From contig NZ_JHQS01000056.1 of the NCBI RefSeq assembly GCF_014843845.1, positions 186,001 to 250,000 of the forward strand: 64,000 bases of DNA, given 5' to 3'. Positions 1-7,511 of this stretch are shown here, piece by piece; the first letter of the stretch is position 1, and each line of letters begins with the position of its first letter. The position numbers were made by a program, and so were the translations under genes. This stretch comes from Mesorhizobium amorphae (GTDB lineage: Bacteria; Pseudomonadota; Alphaproteobacteria; Rhizobiales; Rhizobiaceae). The notes beneath the pieces were generated by a model. That model saw only the letters and a program-made list of their open reading frames with translations. It searched no databases and was not told the origin of the DNA.

Positions 1-2
1 CG

Positions 3-707
3 CTTGGCGGGCGTCCGCTTCAGGTATTGAGGACGCTCAACCTCGACATCCGCGCGGGCGAATGCCTGGTCATCGTCGGCGCCAGCGGCTCCGGCAAGAC
101 CACGCTGCTGCGCATCCTTGCCGGGCTGGAGGCCGCCGACAACGGCGGCGTCGCCATCGACGGCAAGCCTGTCGACGGCGTCGGCGCCGAGCGCGCCGTG
201 ATCTTCCAGGAGCCGCGCCTGCTGCCCTGGCTGACCGTGCTCGGCAACGTCGCCTTCGGCCTCGAAGTGCGCGGCATACCCAGGCGGCAAGCCGAGGAGA
301 GGGCGCGTTTCTACATCGCGCTGGTCGGCCTCGCCGAATTCGCCGATGCCTGGCCGCGCCAGCTTTCCGGCGGCATGGCGCAGCGCGTCGGCATTGCGCG
401 GGCGCTCACCGTGCAGCCCGAGATCCTGCTGCTCGACGAGCCGCTGGGCGCGCTCGACGCCATGACCAAGATCGGCATGCAGGAGGAACTGGCGCGCATC
501 TGGAGCGAGGAGAACGTCACCATGGTCATGGTCACCCATGACCTCGAAGAGGCGATCTACCTTGCCGACCGGGTGCTGATCCTGCCCAAGGAAAAAGGCG
601 GCGCGGCGCGCCTGGTCGATGTCGACCTGCCGCGCCCCCGCGACCGCAGCGAGAGCCGGTTTGTGAGCTATCGCCAAGAGCTGTTGCGGGAGTTCGGGCT
701 GCATTGA
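3..707 (+). CDS. ABC transporter ATP-binding protein, nitrate/sulfonate/taurine type (5' end cut by window)
   Basis: This is the ATPase subunit of an importer of the SsuB/TauB/NrtD group, which energises uptake of sulfonates, nitrate or related small organic anions at the inner membrane. The open frame runs to the left window edge, so the true start is missing; a TTG at 27 is only an internal codon. The Walker A motif (GASGSGKTT), Q-loop (FQEPRLLPW), signature (LSGGMAQRVGIARAL) and Walker B (ILLLDEPLGALDA) are all intact. The QEPRLLPW stretch is typical of this family. The permease and binding-protein genes must lie to the left, because the next gene is convergent. The substrate cannot be read from the sequence. 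Confidence 0.9.
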   Translation, partial: LGGRPLQVLRTLNLDIRAGECLVIVGASGSGKTTLLRILAGLEAADNGGVAIDGKPVDGVGAERAVIFQEPRLLPWLTVLGNVAFGLEVRGIPRRQAEERARFYIALVGLAEFADAWPRQLSGGMAQRVGIARALTVQPEILLLDEPLGALDAMTKIGMQEELARIWSEENVTMVMVTHDLEEAIYLADRVLILPKEKGGAARLVDVDLPRPRDRSESRFVSYRQELLREFGLH

Positions 708-754
708 CAGGGCGAAATCGACCAGGCCGGCTGGATTGATCGCGCCGGCAGTTC

Positions 755-1498
755 TCAGCCTGCGCGGGCCAATGCCACAGCATCGGCTCCTGCCGGGTAG
801 CGCAGCCGGGCGGAGGTGTCGTTGGCGGCATGCCAGACGGCCTCGGCAACGTCGGTCTCCTTCGTGACCATGGCAGGGTTGGCGAACCCGGCGAAGATCG
901 GCTGCGCGAACGATGCATAGGCCTCGGGGATCATATCCTCGACGCGCAATTCGGTATTGTGCGCAAAACGGGTGCTCGGCGCATAGCCGGGTTCCACCAG
1001 CTTGACCCGCACGCCGAATGCCTGAAGCTCGTGCGCCAGCGATCCGGTGAACCCCTCGATGGCCATCTTGCTGGCCGTGTAGGCCGCCGCCAGGGGCATC
1101 GGGACCAGCGTCGCGCTCGAGGTCACGTTGACCACCACGCCTGATCCCCTGATGCGGAATTGCGGGATGATGGCCTGTGTCATCGCCATCACGCCGAATG
1201 TGTTGGTCTCGAACACCTTGCGGATGTGCGACATCGGCGTCGCTTCGAACGCGCCGGCGACACCGATGCCGGCATTGTTGACGAGCACGTCGACAGACCC
1301 GCTCGCCTCGAGTGCGGCCGCGATGCTGCTGGCATCGGTGACGTCGAGCGGCAGCACGCGGATGCGATCGGAAGCGGGCAGTATGCCCGCGCGCGGGGTT
1401 CGCATCGTGGCGACGACGGTCCACCCCTGCGCGTGGAAGTGACGTGCGGTCTCCAGGCCGTAGCCGGATGAGCTGCCGGTAATCAGTACGGTTTTCAT
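755..1498 (-). CDS. SDR family NAD(P)-dependent oxidoreductase
   Basis: A 247-residue classical short-chain dehydrogenase/reductase. The cofactor motif TGSSSGYG is at residues 7-14, NNAG at 74-77, the catalytic serine pair near 127 and YTASK (Tyr140, Lys144) follows, so the active site is complete. Thr-Gly-Ser-Ser-Ser together with the absence of an acidic residue at the end of strand 2 makes NADP(H) likely. The ATG at 1498 is preceded by AGAGGATATC, a good ribosome site; longer in-frame extensions look non-coding. It is divergent from the AraC-type gene at 1596, which probably controls it. The substrate is unknown. Confidence 0.9.
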   Translation of the reverse strand: MKTVLITGSSSGYGLETARHFHAQGWTVVATMRTPRAGILPASDRIRVLPLDVTDASSIAAALEASGSVDVLVNNAGIGVAGAFEATPMSHIRKVFETNTFGVMAMTQAIIPQFRIRGSGVVVNVTSSATLVPMPLAAAYTASKMAIEGFTGSLAHELQAFGVRVKLVEPGYAPSTRFAHNTELRVEDMIPEAYASFAQPIFAGFANPAMVTKETDVAEAVWHAANDTSARLRYPAGADAVALARAG

Positions 1499-1595
1499 GA
1501 CGATATCCTCTTTCGTGTTGACGCAGGACAAATAACCGCCAACATCAGGACTATCATCGACTAAGAGTCTCAATTTCATCTGCCTAAGTCCGGAA

Positions 1596-2534
1596 ATGAC
1601 CGATCCGCTCTCGCAAGTGATCCAGCTTCTGCGCCCACGCACGGTGTTCTCGAAGGGGATTAGTGGCGCCGGGCGCTGGGGTGTGCGCTACTCCGAATTC
1701 GGCCAGCCGGGCTTTTGCGCGGTGATCGAAGGCCGATGTCGGCTGGCCGTCGACGGGCAGGCGCCGATCAGTCTCGAAGAAGGCGATTTTGTCCTGCTGC
1801 CCGCGACGCCGGCCTTCACCATGTCCAGCTTCGACCATGTGACGCCGAGGCGTATCGATCCCAAGGTGACGCCTGCGCCCACGGACGAGGTCCGTCACGG
1901 TCGTCCCGACGGTCCCGCGGATGTGCGGCTGCTCGGCGGTTACTTCGTGTTCGACTCGCCAGATGCGGGACTGCTGGTATCGCTCTTGCCGGCAATGCTT
2001 CACCTGCGCGGCATTCCGCGGCTTTCGGTCCTGGTGCGGCTTGTTGGCGAGGAGGCGAGCGCCCAGAGCATGGGCCGCGATCTCGTGCTCGCGCGTTTGG
2101 TCGAGGTGCTGCTGATCGAAGCGCTGCGGGCAACCCGGGGAAAGGACGCGCCGCCGGGTTTGCTGCGCGGCCTCGCCGATGCGCGCTGTGCCGGGGCGTT
2201 GCGGCAGATGCATGCCGATCCCGAGCGGCCGTGGACGGTGGCTGACCTGGCGCGCGAGGCGGGCATGTCGCGCTCGGCCTTCTTCGACCGCTTTATCCGC
2301 TCCGTGGGGCTGCGGCCGATGGAATACCTGTTGGGCTGGCGAATGGCCGTTGCGAAGGACCTTCTGCGCAGCAACAGCGTCGCGCTCGATGAAGTTGCCA
2401 GGCGAGTGGGCTATGGCTCGGCCAGCACATTCAGCACCGCGTTCAATCGCCATGTGGGCCAGTCGCCGGGCCGATATGCGCGCGGGCGCCAGGAGGGAGC
2501 GGGCACTCGACTGCCCGTGACGATCTCGACATAG
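1596..2534 (+). CDS. AraC family transcriptional regulator with N-terminal cupin
   Basis: A 312-residue DNA-binding regulator. Residues 1 to about 190 form a cupin-like sensor of the AraC_binding/cupin_6 type, with GFCAVIEGRCRL followed by an acidic EEGDFVLLP strand. The last 100 residues hold the double helix-turn-helix: DLAREAGMSRSAFFDRF and then DEVARRVGYGSASTFSTAF. Proteins with this layout often activate a neighbouring oxidoreductase gene in response to a small molecule. Here the divergent SDR gene is 98 bases away, so the shared intergenic region is the expected operator. The ligand is unknown. Confidence 0.88.
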   Translation: MTDPLSQVIQLLRPRTVFSKGISGAGRWGVRYSEFGQPGFCAVIEGRCRLAVDGQAPISLEEGDFVLLPATPAFTMSSFDHVTPRRIDPKVTPAPTDEVRHGRPDGPADVRLLGGYFVFDSPDAGLLVSLLPAMLHLRGIPRLSVLVRLVGEEASAQSMGRDLVLARLVEVLLIEALRATRGKDAPPGLLRGLADARCAGALRQMHADPERPWTVADLAREAGMSRSAFFDRFIRSVGLRPMEYLLGWRMAVAKDLLRSNSVALDEVARRVGYGSASTFSTAFNRHVGQSPGRYARGRQEGAGTRLPVTIST

Positions 2535-2667
2535 GGCTCGTCGCGATAGCCAGAGGAACTGGCGAAGGGGAAACGAGCGAGTTCGCTGGCCTCCAAACAT
2601 GGCCCTTCGGATGCACGTCGAAAAGATTGTATGATTGCGCCGCAGGTGAATTTGCCGACGGACGCCG

Positions 2668-3558
2668 ATGCCGATTTTTTCAGTCAAGCACACGACCGTC
2701 TATCGCTATAGCCGGAAGGTGAGCTTTGGCGAACACCGGCTGATGTTCAGGCCGCGCGACAGTTTCGATCAACGGCTTCTGGACCACGCTCTATCCGTGG
2801 ACCCCGAGCCGAAGGAGGTTCGCTGGATCCATGACGTTTTTGGCAACTGCGTTGCGGTGATCGATTTCAAGGGTTCGGCCAATGAACTCCTTTTTGCGAC
2901 AGACATTCGGCTCGATCACACGCCGCAGCATGCGCCCGATTTCCGCATCGATGAAGCGGCGCTGAATTATCCGTTCTCTTACGATCCCGACGAGGCGGCC
3001 GACCTCGCGCAAACAATGGAGCGCCATCATCCCGACGACGGCGACGAGGTCGGCAAATGGGCGCGGCAGTTCGTGAGTGCCGCGGGGCGCACCGAGACCG
3101 GCAAACTGCTGATGACGCTCTGCTACGCCATCCACGAGAGCTTCGTGTATTCCCGTCGCATCGAAACCGGAACGCAGCCGCCGCTCATGACCTTGCATCT
3201 GCGCAAGGGCACATGCCGGGACTTTGCGCTTTTCATGATGGAAGCGGTCCGCTCGCTCGGCTTTGCCGCCCGCTTCGTGACCGGCTATGTCTATGTGCCG
3301 AGCCGCGACAGTGACGCAATCCGCGGTGGAGGCTCAACGCATGCCTGGTGCCAGGTCTATTTGCCTGGGGCAGGCTGGATCGAGTTCGATCCAACCAATG
3401 GCATTGTCGGCAACCGGGATTTGATCAGGGTAGCCGTGGCTCGCCATCCCCGGCAGGCCATCCCACTTTCGGGAAGCTACTCCGGCAGCGCCTCGAGTTT
3501 TGTCGGGATGACCGTTGAGGTGAAAGTGGCGAAGGAAATCGACGGGAACAAAGATTAG
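2668..3558 (+). CDS. transglutaminase-like cysteine peptidase family protein
   Basis: A 296-residue cytoplasmic protein with the N-terminal beta domain found before bacterial transglutaminase-like domains (residues 1-90) and a transglutaminase core. The papain-like triad is visible as Cys183 (KGTCRDFA), His225 (STHAWCQV) and Asp241 (EFDPTNG). There is no signal peptide. Members of this family are uncharacterised peptidases or amidases, often found beside ATP-grasp or alpha-E genes, but no such partner is present here. The gene stands alone, with 133 bases upstream and 199 bases downstream before OsmC. Confidence 0.88.
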   Translation: MPIFSVKHTTVYRYSRKVSFGEHRLMFRPRDSFDQRLLDHALSVDPEPKEVRWIHDVFGNCVAVIDFKGSANELLFATDIRLDHTPQHAPDFRIDEAALNYPFSYDPDEAADLAQTMERHHPDDGDEVGKWARQFVSAAGRTETGKLLMTLCYAIHESFVYSRRIETGTQPPLMTLHLRKGTCRDFALFMMEAVRSLGFAARFVTGYVYVPSRDSDAIRGGGSTHAWCQVYLPGAGWIEFDPTNGIVGNRDLIRVAVARHPRQAIPLSGSYSGSASSFVGMTVEVKVAKEIDGNKD

Positions 3559-3757
3559 CTGCGTCCGATGCATTCCGGAACTGTTCAGGCTGCCCGGTTT
3601 AGCTCGAAAAGGCACCCGAGGGGCGCCCTTGCCTCTGCGGAATCAACTTGAAGAAACGCTTCGCGACCCATACCATCGAAGGTCATGGTAAAATCTGATC
3701 AGGAGGTCAGTGGAACCGGTCGGGTTTTTGAGCCAGTGCAAGGTAGGGAGGATAATT

Positions 3758-4315
3758 ATGGCTTCCGAAGTACAGGCAAACAATGGCGTTAACGTAGAGG
3801 CGCTGCTCGCAGCAAAAGAAGCGCTTACAAACGCCCCGGAGGCTGCGCAGTTCAAGTGGCGCGCGGCTTGCGAATGGAAGGATGGCACCCACAGCCACTC
3901 GACGGTCGAGAGCTTCTACGGTCTCGGCCAGGACCAGCATCGCAAGACCACTTTCGCATTCGATGCCGACCATCCGGAAGTCTTCGCTTCCCTGGATCAG
4001 GGCGCCACGCCTGTCGAATATGTGCTGGTCGGGCTGGCCAGTTGCCTGACCGCCGGCATCGCCGCGGTCGCGCAGAACCGGAACATCCAGTTGAAGTCGG
4101 TCAAGGCGACCATCGAAGGCGACATGGATATCGCCGGCATTCTCGGCATCGACAGCGACGTCCGCAACGGCTTCAGCGGCATCACGGTGAAGTACAACAT
4201 CGACGCCGACGCCAAGCAAGAAGACATCGAGGCTCTCGTCGCCCAGTCGCAGAAGCGGTCGGCGGTGTATGACATTGTCACCAATCCGACGAACGTCACG
4301 GTCGTGGTGAATTGA
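3758..4315 (+). CDS. OsmC family protein
   Basis: A 185-residue OsmC/Ohr-fold protein. OsmC and Ohr proteins reduce organic hydroperoxides with a cysteine pair. Here the first cysteine is present (Cys96 in LVGLASCLTAG), but the position of the second holds alanine (KRSAVYDIVTNP). Classical two-cysteine peroxidase chemistry is therefore doubtful, and the protein belongs to the larger OsmC-like group of unknown substrate. The ATG at 3758 is chosen because GGGAGG sits six bases upstream; an upstream TTG in frame lacks this. It is probably monocistronic or shares a transcript with the flavoprotein 60 bases downstream. Confidence 0.88.
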   Translation: MASEVQANNGVNVEALLAAKEALTNAPEAAQFKWRAACEWKDGTHSHSTVESFYGLGQDQHRKTTFAFDADHPEVFASLDQGATPVEYVLVGLASCLTAGIAAVAQNRNIQLKSVKATIEGDMDIAGILGIDSDVRNGFSGITVKYNIDADAKQEDIEALVAQSQKRSAVYDIVTNPTNVTVVVN

Positions 4316-4374
4316 AAGGCGCTTCGAGCCGTAGACTTTCCTGATGTGAGGGCGCGATTAGTTCCGTCACCACC

Positions 4375-5604
4375 GTGATCGTTGGCGCAGGGCACGCGGG
4401 GCTCGCGATGAGCCGCTGCCTCGCGGAGCGCTCTATCGACCATGTGCTGCTGGAGCGCGGCGAGATCGCCCATACCTGGCGCACCGAGCGATGGGATTCG
4501 CTGCGGCTGCTCACCCCGAACTGGCAGAGCCGGCTGCCGGGCTTCCGCTATGACGGCGACGACCCCGACGGCTACCGCACGATGCCTGAGGTCGTCGACT
4601 TCCTCGGCAACTACGCCAGGGCGATCTCGGCTCCGGTCAGAACGCACACGACCGTTACCTCGGTTCGCAGCGACGGGGCGGGATATCTCGTGCGCACCGA
4701 CCGCGGCGAGTGGCGGTGCCGGACCGTGGTGCTCGCGTCGGGCGCGTGCAATGTCGCGCGCCTGCCCGATTTCGCCGTCCGCGTGCCGCCGTCGGTCGCC
4801 ATGCTGACGGCGCAGTCCTATCGCAATCCGGATCAGGTCGCCGACGGTGGCGTGCTGGTGGCGGGCGCGTCGGCCAGCGGCACCCAGATCGCACAGGAGC
4901 TGCAGCGTTCGGGGCGTCAGGTGACCCTGTCGGTGGGCGAACACATCCGGGCGCCGCGCGTCTATCGCGGCAAGGACCTGGAATGGTGGATGGACGCCGC
5001 CGGCGTGCTCGACGAGCGCTACGACGAGGTAGACGACATCAGGCGGGCGCGGCGGGTTCCTTCGCTGCAGCTTGCCGGCACGCCCGACCGCACCACCCTC
5101 GACCTCAATGCGCTGGTCGACCTCGGCGTCAGACTCGTTGGCCGTCTCGCCGGCATCACCGAAGACGGCAAGGCGCAGTTTGCCGGGTCGTTGCGCAACA
5201 TGTGCGCGCTTTCCGATCTCAAGATGGCCCGGCTGCTCGACCTGATCGACGAATGGGCGCGCGCCAACGGCCTGGACGCTACGGTCGGGCCGCCGGATCG
5301 CCTGCCGCCGACCCGTGTCGAGGACGACCCGCCGCTCGGCCTCGATCTCGCCGGAGGCGCGATCAGGACGATCATCTGGGCCACCGGTTACCGGCCGGAC
5401 TACTCCTGGCTGGAACTGCCGGTTCTGGACCGCAAGGGCCATGTCCGTCACGACGGCGGGGTTGCGGAACATCCGGGCATGTACCTGATGGGGATGCAGT
5501 TTCTGCGCCGCCGCAAATCTGCGCTGATCGACGGCGCCGGCGACGACGCGCGTGATCTCAGCGACCATCTGGCGTCGTACCTCGGGCAAAATTCAATGTG
5601 CTAG
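4375..5604 (+). CDS. flavin-containing monooxygenase-like FAD/NAD(P)-binding oxidoreductase
   Basis: About 409 residues with two Rossmann motifs: an FAD site at the very N-terminus (IVGAGHAGLAMS) and an NADPH site in the middle (VLVAGASASGTQIAQEL), followed by the ATG-type motif IIWATGYRPDYSWL. This is the class B flavoprotein monooxygenase layout used for N- or S-oxygenation and Baeyer-Villiger reactions. The start is uncertain. GTG 4375 cuts into the first beta strand, and no ATG lies between it and the stop at 4342; the residues just upstream (SSVTTV) would complete the strand. An ATT at 4357 is a possible rare start. The substrate is unknown. Confidence 0.82.
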   Translation: MIVGAGHAGLAMSRCLAERSIDHVLLERGEIAHTWRTERWDSLRLLTPNWQSRLPGFRYDGDDPDGYRTMPEVVDFLGNYARAISAPVRTHTTVTSVRSDGAGYLVRTDRGEWRCRTVVLASGACNVARLPDFAVRVPPSVAMLTAQSYRNPDQVADGGVLVAGASASGTQIAQELQRSGRQVTLSVGEHIRAPRVYRGKDLEWWMDAAGVLDERYDEVDDIRRARRVPSLQLAGTPDRTTLDLNALVDLGVRLVGRLAGITEDGKAQFAGSLRNMCALSDLKMARLLDLIDEWARANGLDATVGPPDRLPPTRVEDDPPLGLDLAGGAIRTIIWATGYRPDYSWLELPVLDRKGHVRHDGGVAEHPGMYLMGMQFLRRRKSALIDGAGDDARDLSDHLASYLGQNSMC

Positions 5605-5647
5605 CCGACGCAGGCCCGTAGCAGTAGTTGCACAAGATACCATCGAT

Positions 5648-6538
5648 TCAGGGCAGCGGGATCGGCTTGTCGCTGAGTGTGCGCAAGTAGGCGATCAGGT
5701 TGACCCGTTCGGTATCGTCCGGGACACCAGGAGTCTCCATCTTGACGCCCGGCGTGGTGAGCATGGGCCCGAAGAGATATCTGTTCAGGTCCTCGTACGT
5801 CCATACACCCTCCCAGCCCAGCAACGTGTCGGAGTAACGCATATTTGCCACAGATGCCTTGTCGCGGCCGACGACGCTCCACAAGTTCGGTCCTATTTTG
5901 TTCCCTCCCTGTGGCTCGACGTTGTGGCAACTGGTACACCGGCGGGTGAAGTAGGTTCGGCCTTTCTCGACATCGGCAGTAGCCAACTTCATCGAGATGG
6001 GAGCTGGTGTCGGCAAGACGACGCCGTGCGACAAGAGATAGTCGGCAACTTCGCGTTGCCCCCTGCTTTTTGCCAGATGGAGCGGTGTCTTGCCGTCCAT
6101 TGTCTTCGCATTCACGTCTGCGCCGGCCTCGACCAGTGCCTTCACGCAGTCGAGACAATCGAGAGTGACGGCGACATGAAGGGCGAATTCGCCACCACGG
6201 TTGGAATTTGGATCTGCGTCCCGCTCCAGCAACAGCTTTAACAGATCGATCTTGCCTGTCCCTACAGCCGCCATCAGCGGGGGACCACCAGTCGTCTGGG
6301 CGTTGACGTCCGCACCACGTTCTATGAGCAGTTTTGCCGCTTCGACGTGGCCCATCCAGACCGCAAAATAGAGCGGCGTTGCGGTTCCATCACTCTCATC
6401 TATACCGGCGCCTGCATCGAGCGCCGCCGTGATCGCCGCGACATCGCCGTTCAAGGCGGCGTCGTGAATGTCGGCGGCATGCGATACAATCGGGATGTGT
6501 GCGAGCACTAGTGGAATGAAAAGCAAGGACATGCGCAT
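5648..6538 (-). CDS. ankyrin repeat protein fused to a class I cytochrome c
   Basis: A 296-residue exported fusion protein. A signal peptide covers residues 1-22 (ending near SHAAD). About five ankyrin repeats fill residues 24-175, with typical GADVNA and TPLHLA elements. A single-haem cytochrome c domain follows, with CTSCH at 201-205, GPNLWSVVGR after it and a likely distal Met267 (GVKMETPG). Cytochromes of this group carry electrons in the periplasm; the ankyrin part probably binds a partner protein. ATG 6538 has GGGAG eight bases upstream. It lies downstream of the methanethiol oxidase operon on the same strand, separated by a transposase relic, so a functional link is only inferred. Confidence 0.87.
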   Translation of the reverse strand: MRMSLLFIPLVLAHIPIVSHAADIHDAALNGDVAAITAALDAGAGIDESDGTATPLYFAVWMGHVEAAKLLIERGADVNAQTTGGPPLMAAVGTGKIDLLKLLLERDADPNSNRGGEFALHVAVTLDCLDCVKALVEAGADVNAKTMDGKTPLHLAKSRGQREVADYLLSHGVVLPTPAPISMKLATADVEKGRTYFTRRCTSCHNVEPQGGNKIGPNLWSVVGRDKASVANMRYSDTLLGWEGVWTYEDLNRYLFGPMLTTPGVKMETPGVPDDTERVNLIAYLRTLSDKPIPLP

Positions 6539-6591
6539 TTGGCATCTCCCAAGGCAAACCGCGGTACGCGTCACGCTTTCAAGACGGCAAA

Positions 6592-6687
6592 GTCTACCTC
6601 AAAATCCCCGATCGAGACAACGCCCGCATCGCGACGCGCTATAAGAAACACGCCGTCAACTTCCTCGCCTCCGTGGCCCTGCAATCA
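6592..6687 (+). mobile_element. relic of an IS5-type transposase C-terminus
   Basis: One plus-strand frame reads DNARIATRYKKHAVNFLASV between 6616 and 6675. This resembles the conserved end of IS5/IS4-family DDE transposases (RRIATRYDK.A.NFLA). No upstream transposase sequence, start codon or inverted repeat was found. It is a decayed fragment between the ankyrin-cytochrome gene and the CoA-binding gene, marking an old insertion or rearrangement. Confidence 0.55.
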
Positions 6688-7143
6688 TATTCCCAGGTGC
6701 AATTTCGGCTTCCAGAAGGGGCGGAACAACTCGATCTTGGGACAGCGGTTCATCACCACTTTCAAGCCCGCTTCCTCTGCCAGGTGAGCGGCCGCGTCAT
6801 CGCGCACCCCGATCTGACCCCACAGAACCTTGGCGTTGATTGCGATGGCCTCCTGCGCAACCTCCAGCAGATCTTCGGAGCGGCGAAAAACCTCAACCAT
6901 ATCGACAGGCCGGTCGATGGCCGCCAGTGACGGGTACACCCTAAGCCCCCGAATTTCATCCAGACCGGAACTGGGGTTGACCGGGATCATGTCATAGCCG
7001 GTTTCGTGCAGCACCCTGAGAACACCATAGGAAAACTTGGTCTTGTCGGGGCTCGCTCCCACCATGGCGATGGTTTTGACCGACTTCAGAATGTCTTGCA
7101 GATAAGCCTCCGAATAGGGCTCATCATGGTTCATATGGGTCAT
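6685..7143 (-). CDS. CoA-binding domain protein (YccU-like)
   Basis: A 152-residue single-domain protein of the CoA_binding_2 family, with the Rossmann-type start KTIAMVGASPDKTKFSYGV and an IDMV-like segment in the middle (RPVDMVEVFRRSEDL). The fold is that of the CoA-binding half of succinyl-CoA synthetase, but the small proteins have no assigned reaction. Its ATG at 7143 overlaps the ferredoxin stop as ATGA, so translation is probably coupled. The conserved linkage with a thiol oxidase may point to a role in handling a C1 or thioester product, which is an inference. Confidence 0.85.
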   Translation of the reverse strand: MTHMNHDEPYSEAYLQDILKSVKTIAMVGASPDKTKFSYGVLRVLHETGYDMIPVNPSSGLDEIRGLRVYPSLAAIDRPVDMVEVFRRSEDLLEVAQEAIAINAKVLWGQIGVRDDAAAHLAEEAGLKVVMNRCPKIELFRPFWKPKLHLGI

Positions 7144-7511
7144 TTCTTTGCTTCCAGCGGGGTCGCGATATCGGCTTTCAATTCATGTGCGGCCAGGGGA
7201 TCAAGGAAGGGGTTGCGATAGAGCTTGTCGTGGCTTTCAACGCCGACCTCCAGCGTGCAGTCGCTCAAAGGGCGGGCGACGCAGAGGATTATATAGCCAT
7301 TGTTGATCTGGCGGTTGTTCAGCGCCCGCTGCGCCTTTTGATCGACCTTGCCGCTGATCATCTTGGCCGCGCAGCTGATGCAGCCGCCATACTTGCAGCC
7401 ATATGGCAGGTCCACGCCCTGCTCGCGCAAGCTTTGCAAGAGGGGCTTGCGCCGGTCGACGTCAAAGGCCGCACCGCCTTGATTGGCGAGAGTTATGGTG
7501 AAGCTGGTCAT
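7140..7511 (-). CDS. 2Fe-2S ferredoxin
   Basis: A 123-residue plant-type ferredoxin. The cluster ligands are clear: C-x4-C-x2-C in YGCKYGGCISCAAKM and the fourth cysteine in YIILCVARP. It would transfer single electrons in the cytoplasm. The start at 7511 is supported by the 4-base ATGA overlap with the end of the methanethiol oxidase gene; an in-frame codon seven residues earlier has no such support. Its stop in turn overlaps the start of the CoA-binding gene. The tight coupling suggests it serves, or is served by, the oxidase pathway. Confidence 0.92.
   Translation of the reverse strand: MTSFTITLANQGGAAFDVDRRKPLLQSLREQGVDLPYGCKYGGCISCAAKMISGKVDQKAQRALNNRQINNGYIILCVARPLSDCTLEVGVESHDKLYRNPFLDPLAAHELKADIATPLEAKK

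Noticed and set aside
3576..3730. GGAAC boxes upstream of the OsmC gene (3577 and 3711).
   Set aside because: Neither has CGTT at 16 or 17 bases, so they do not qualify as EcfG promoters.
3997..5589. A 530-codon minus-strand open frame covering the OsmC and flavoprotein genes.
   Set aside because: It is antisense to two well-supported genes, rich in Arg, and has no recognisable motif. High GC makes such shadows common.
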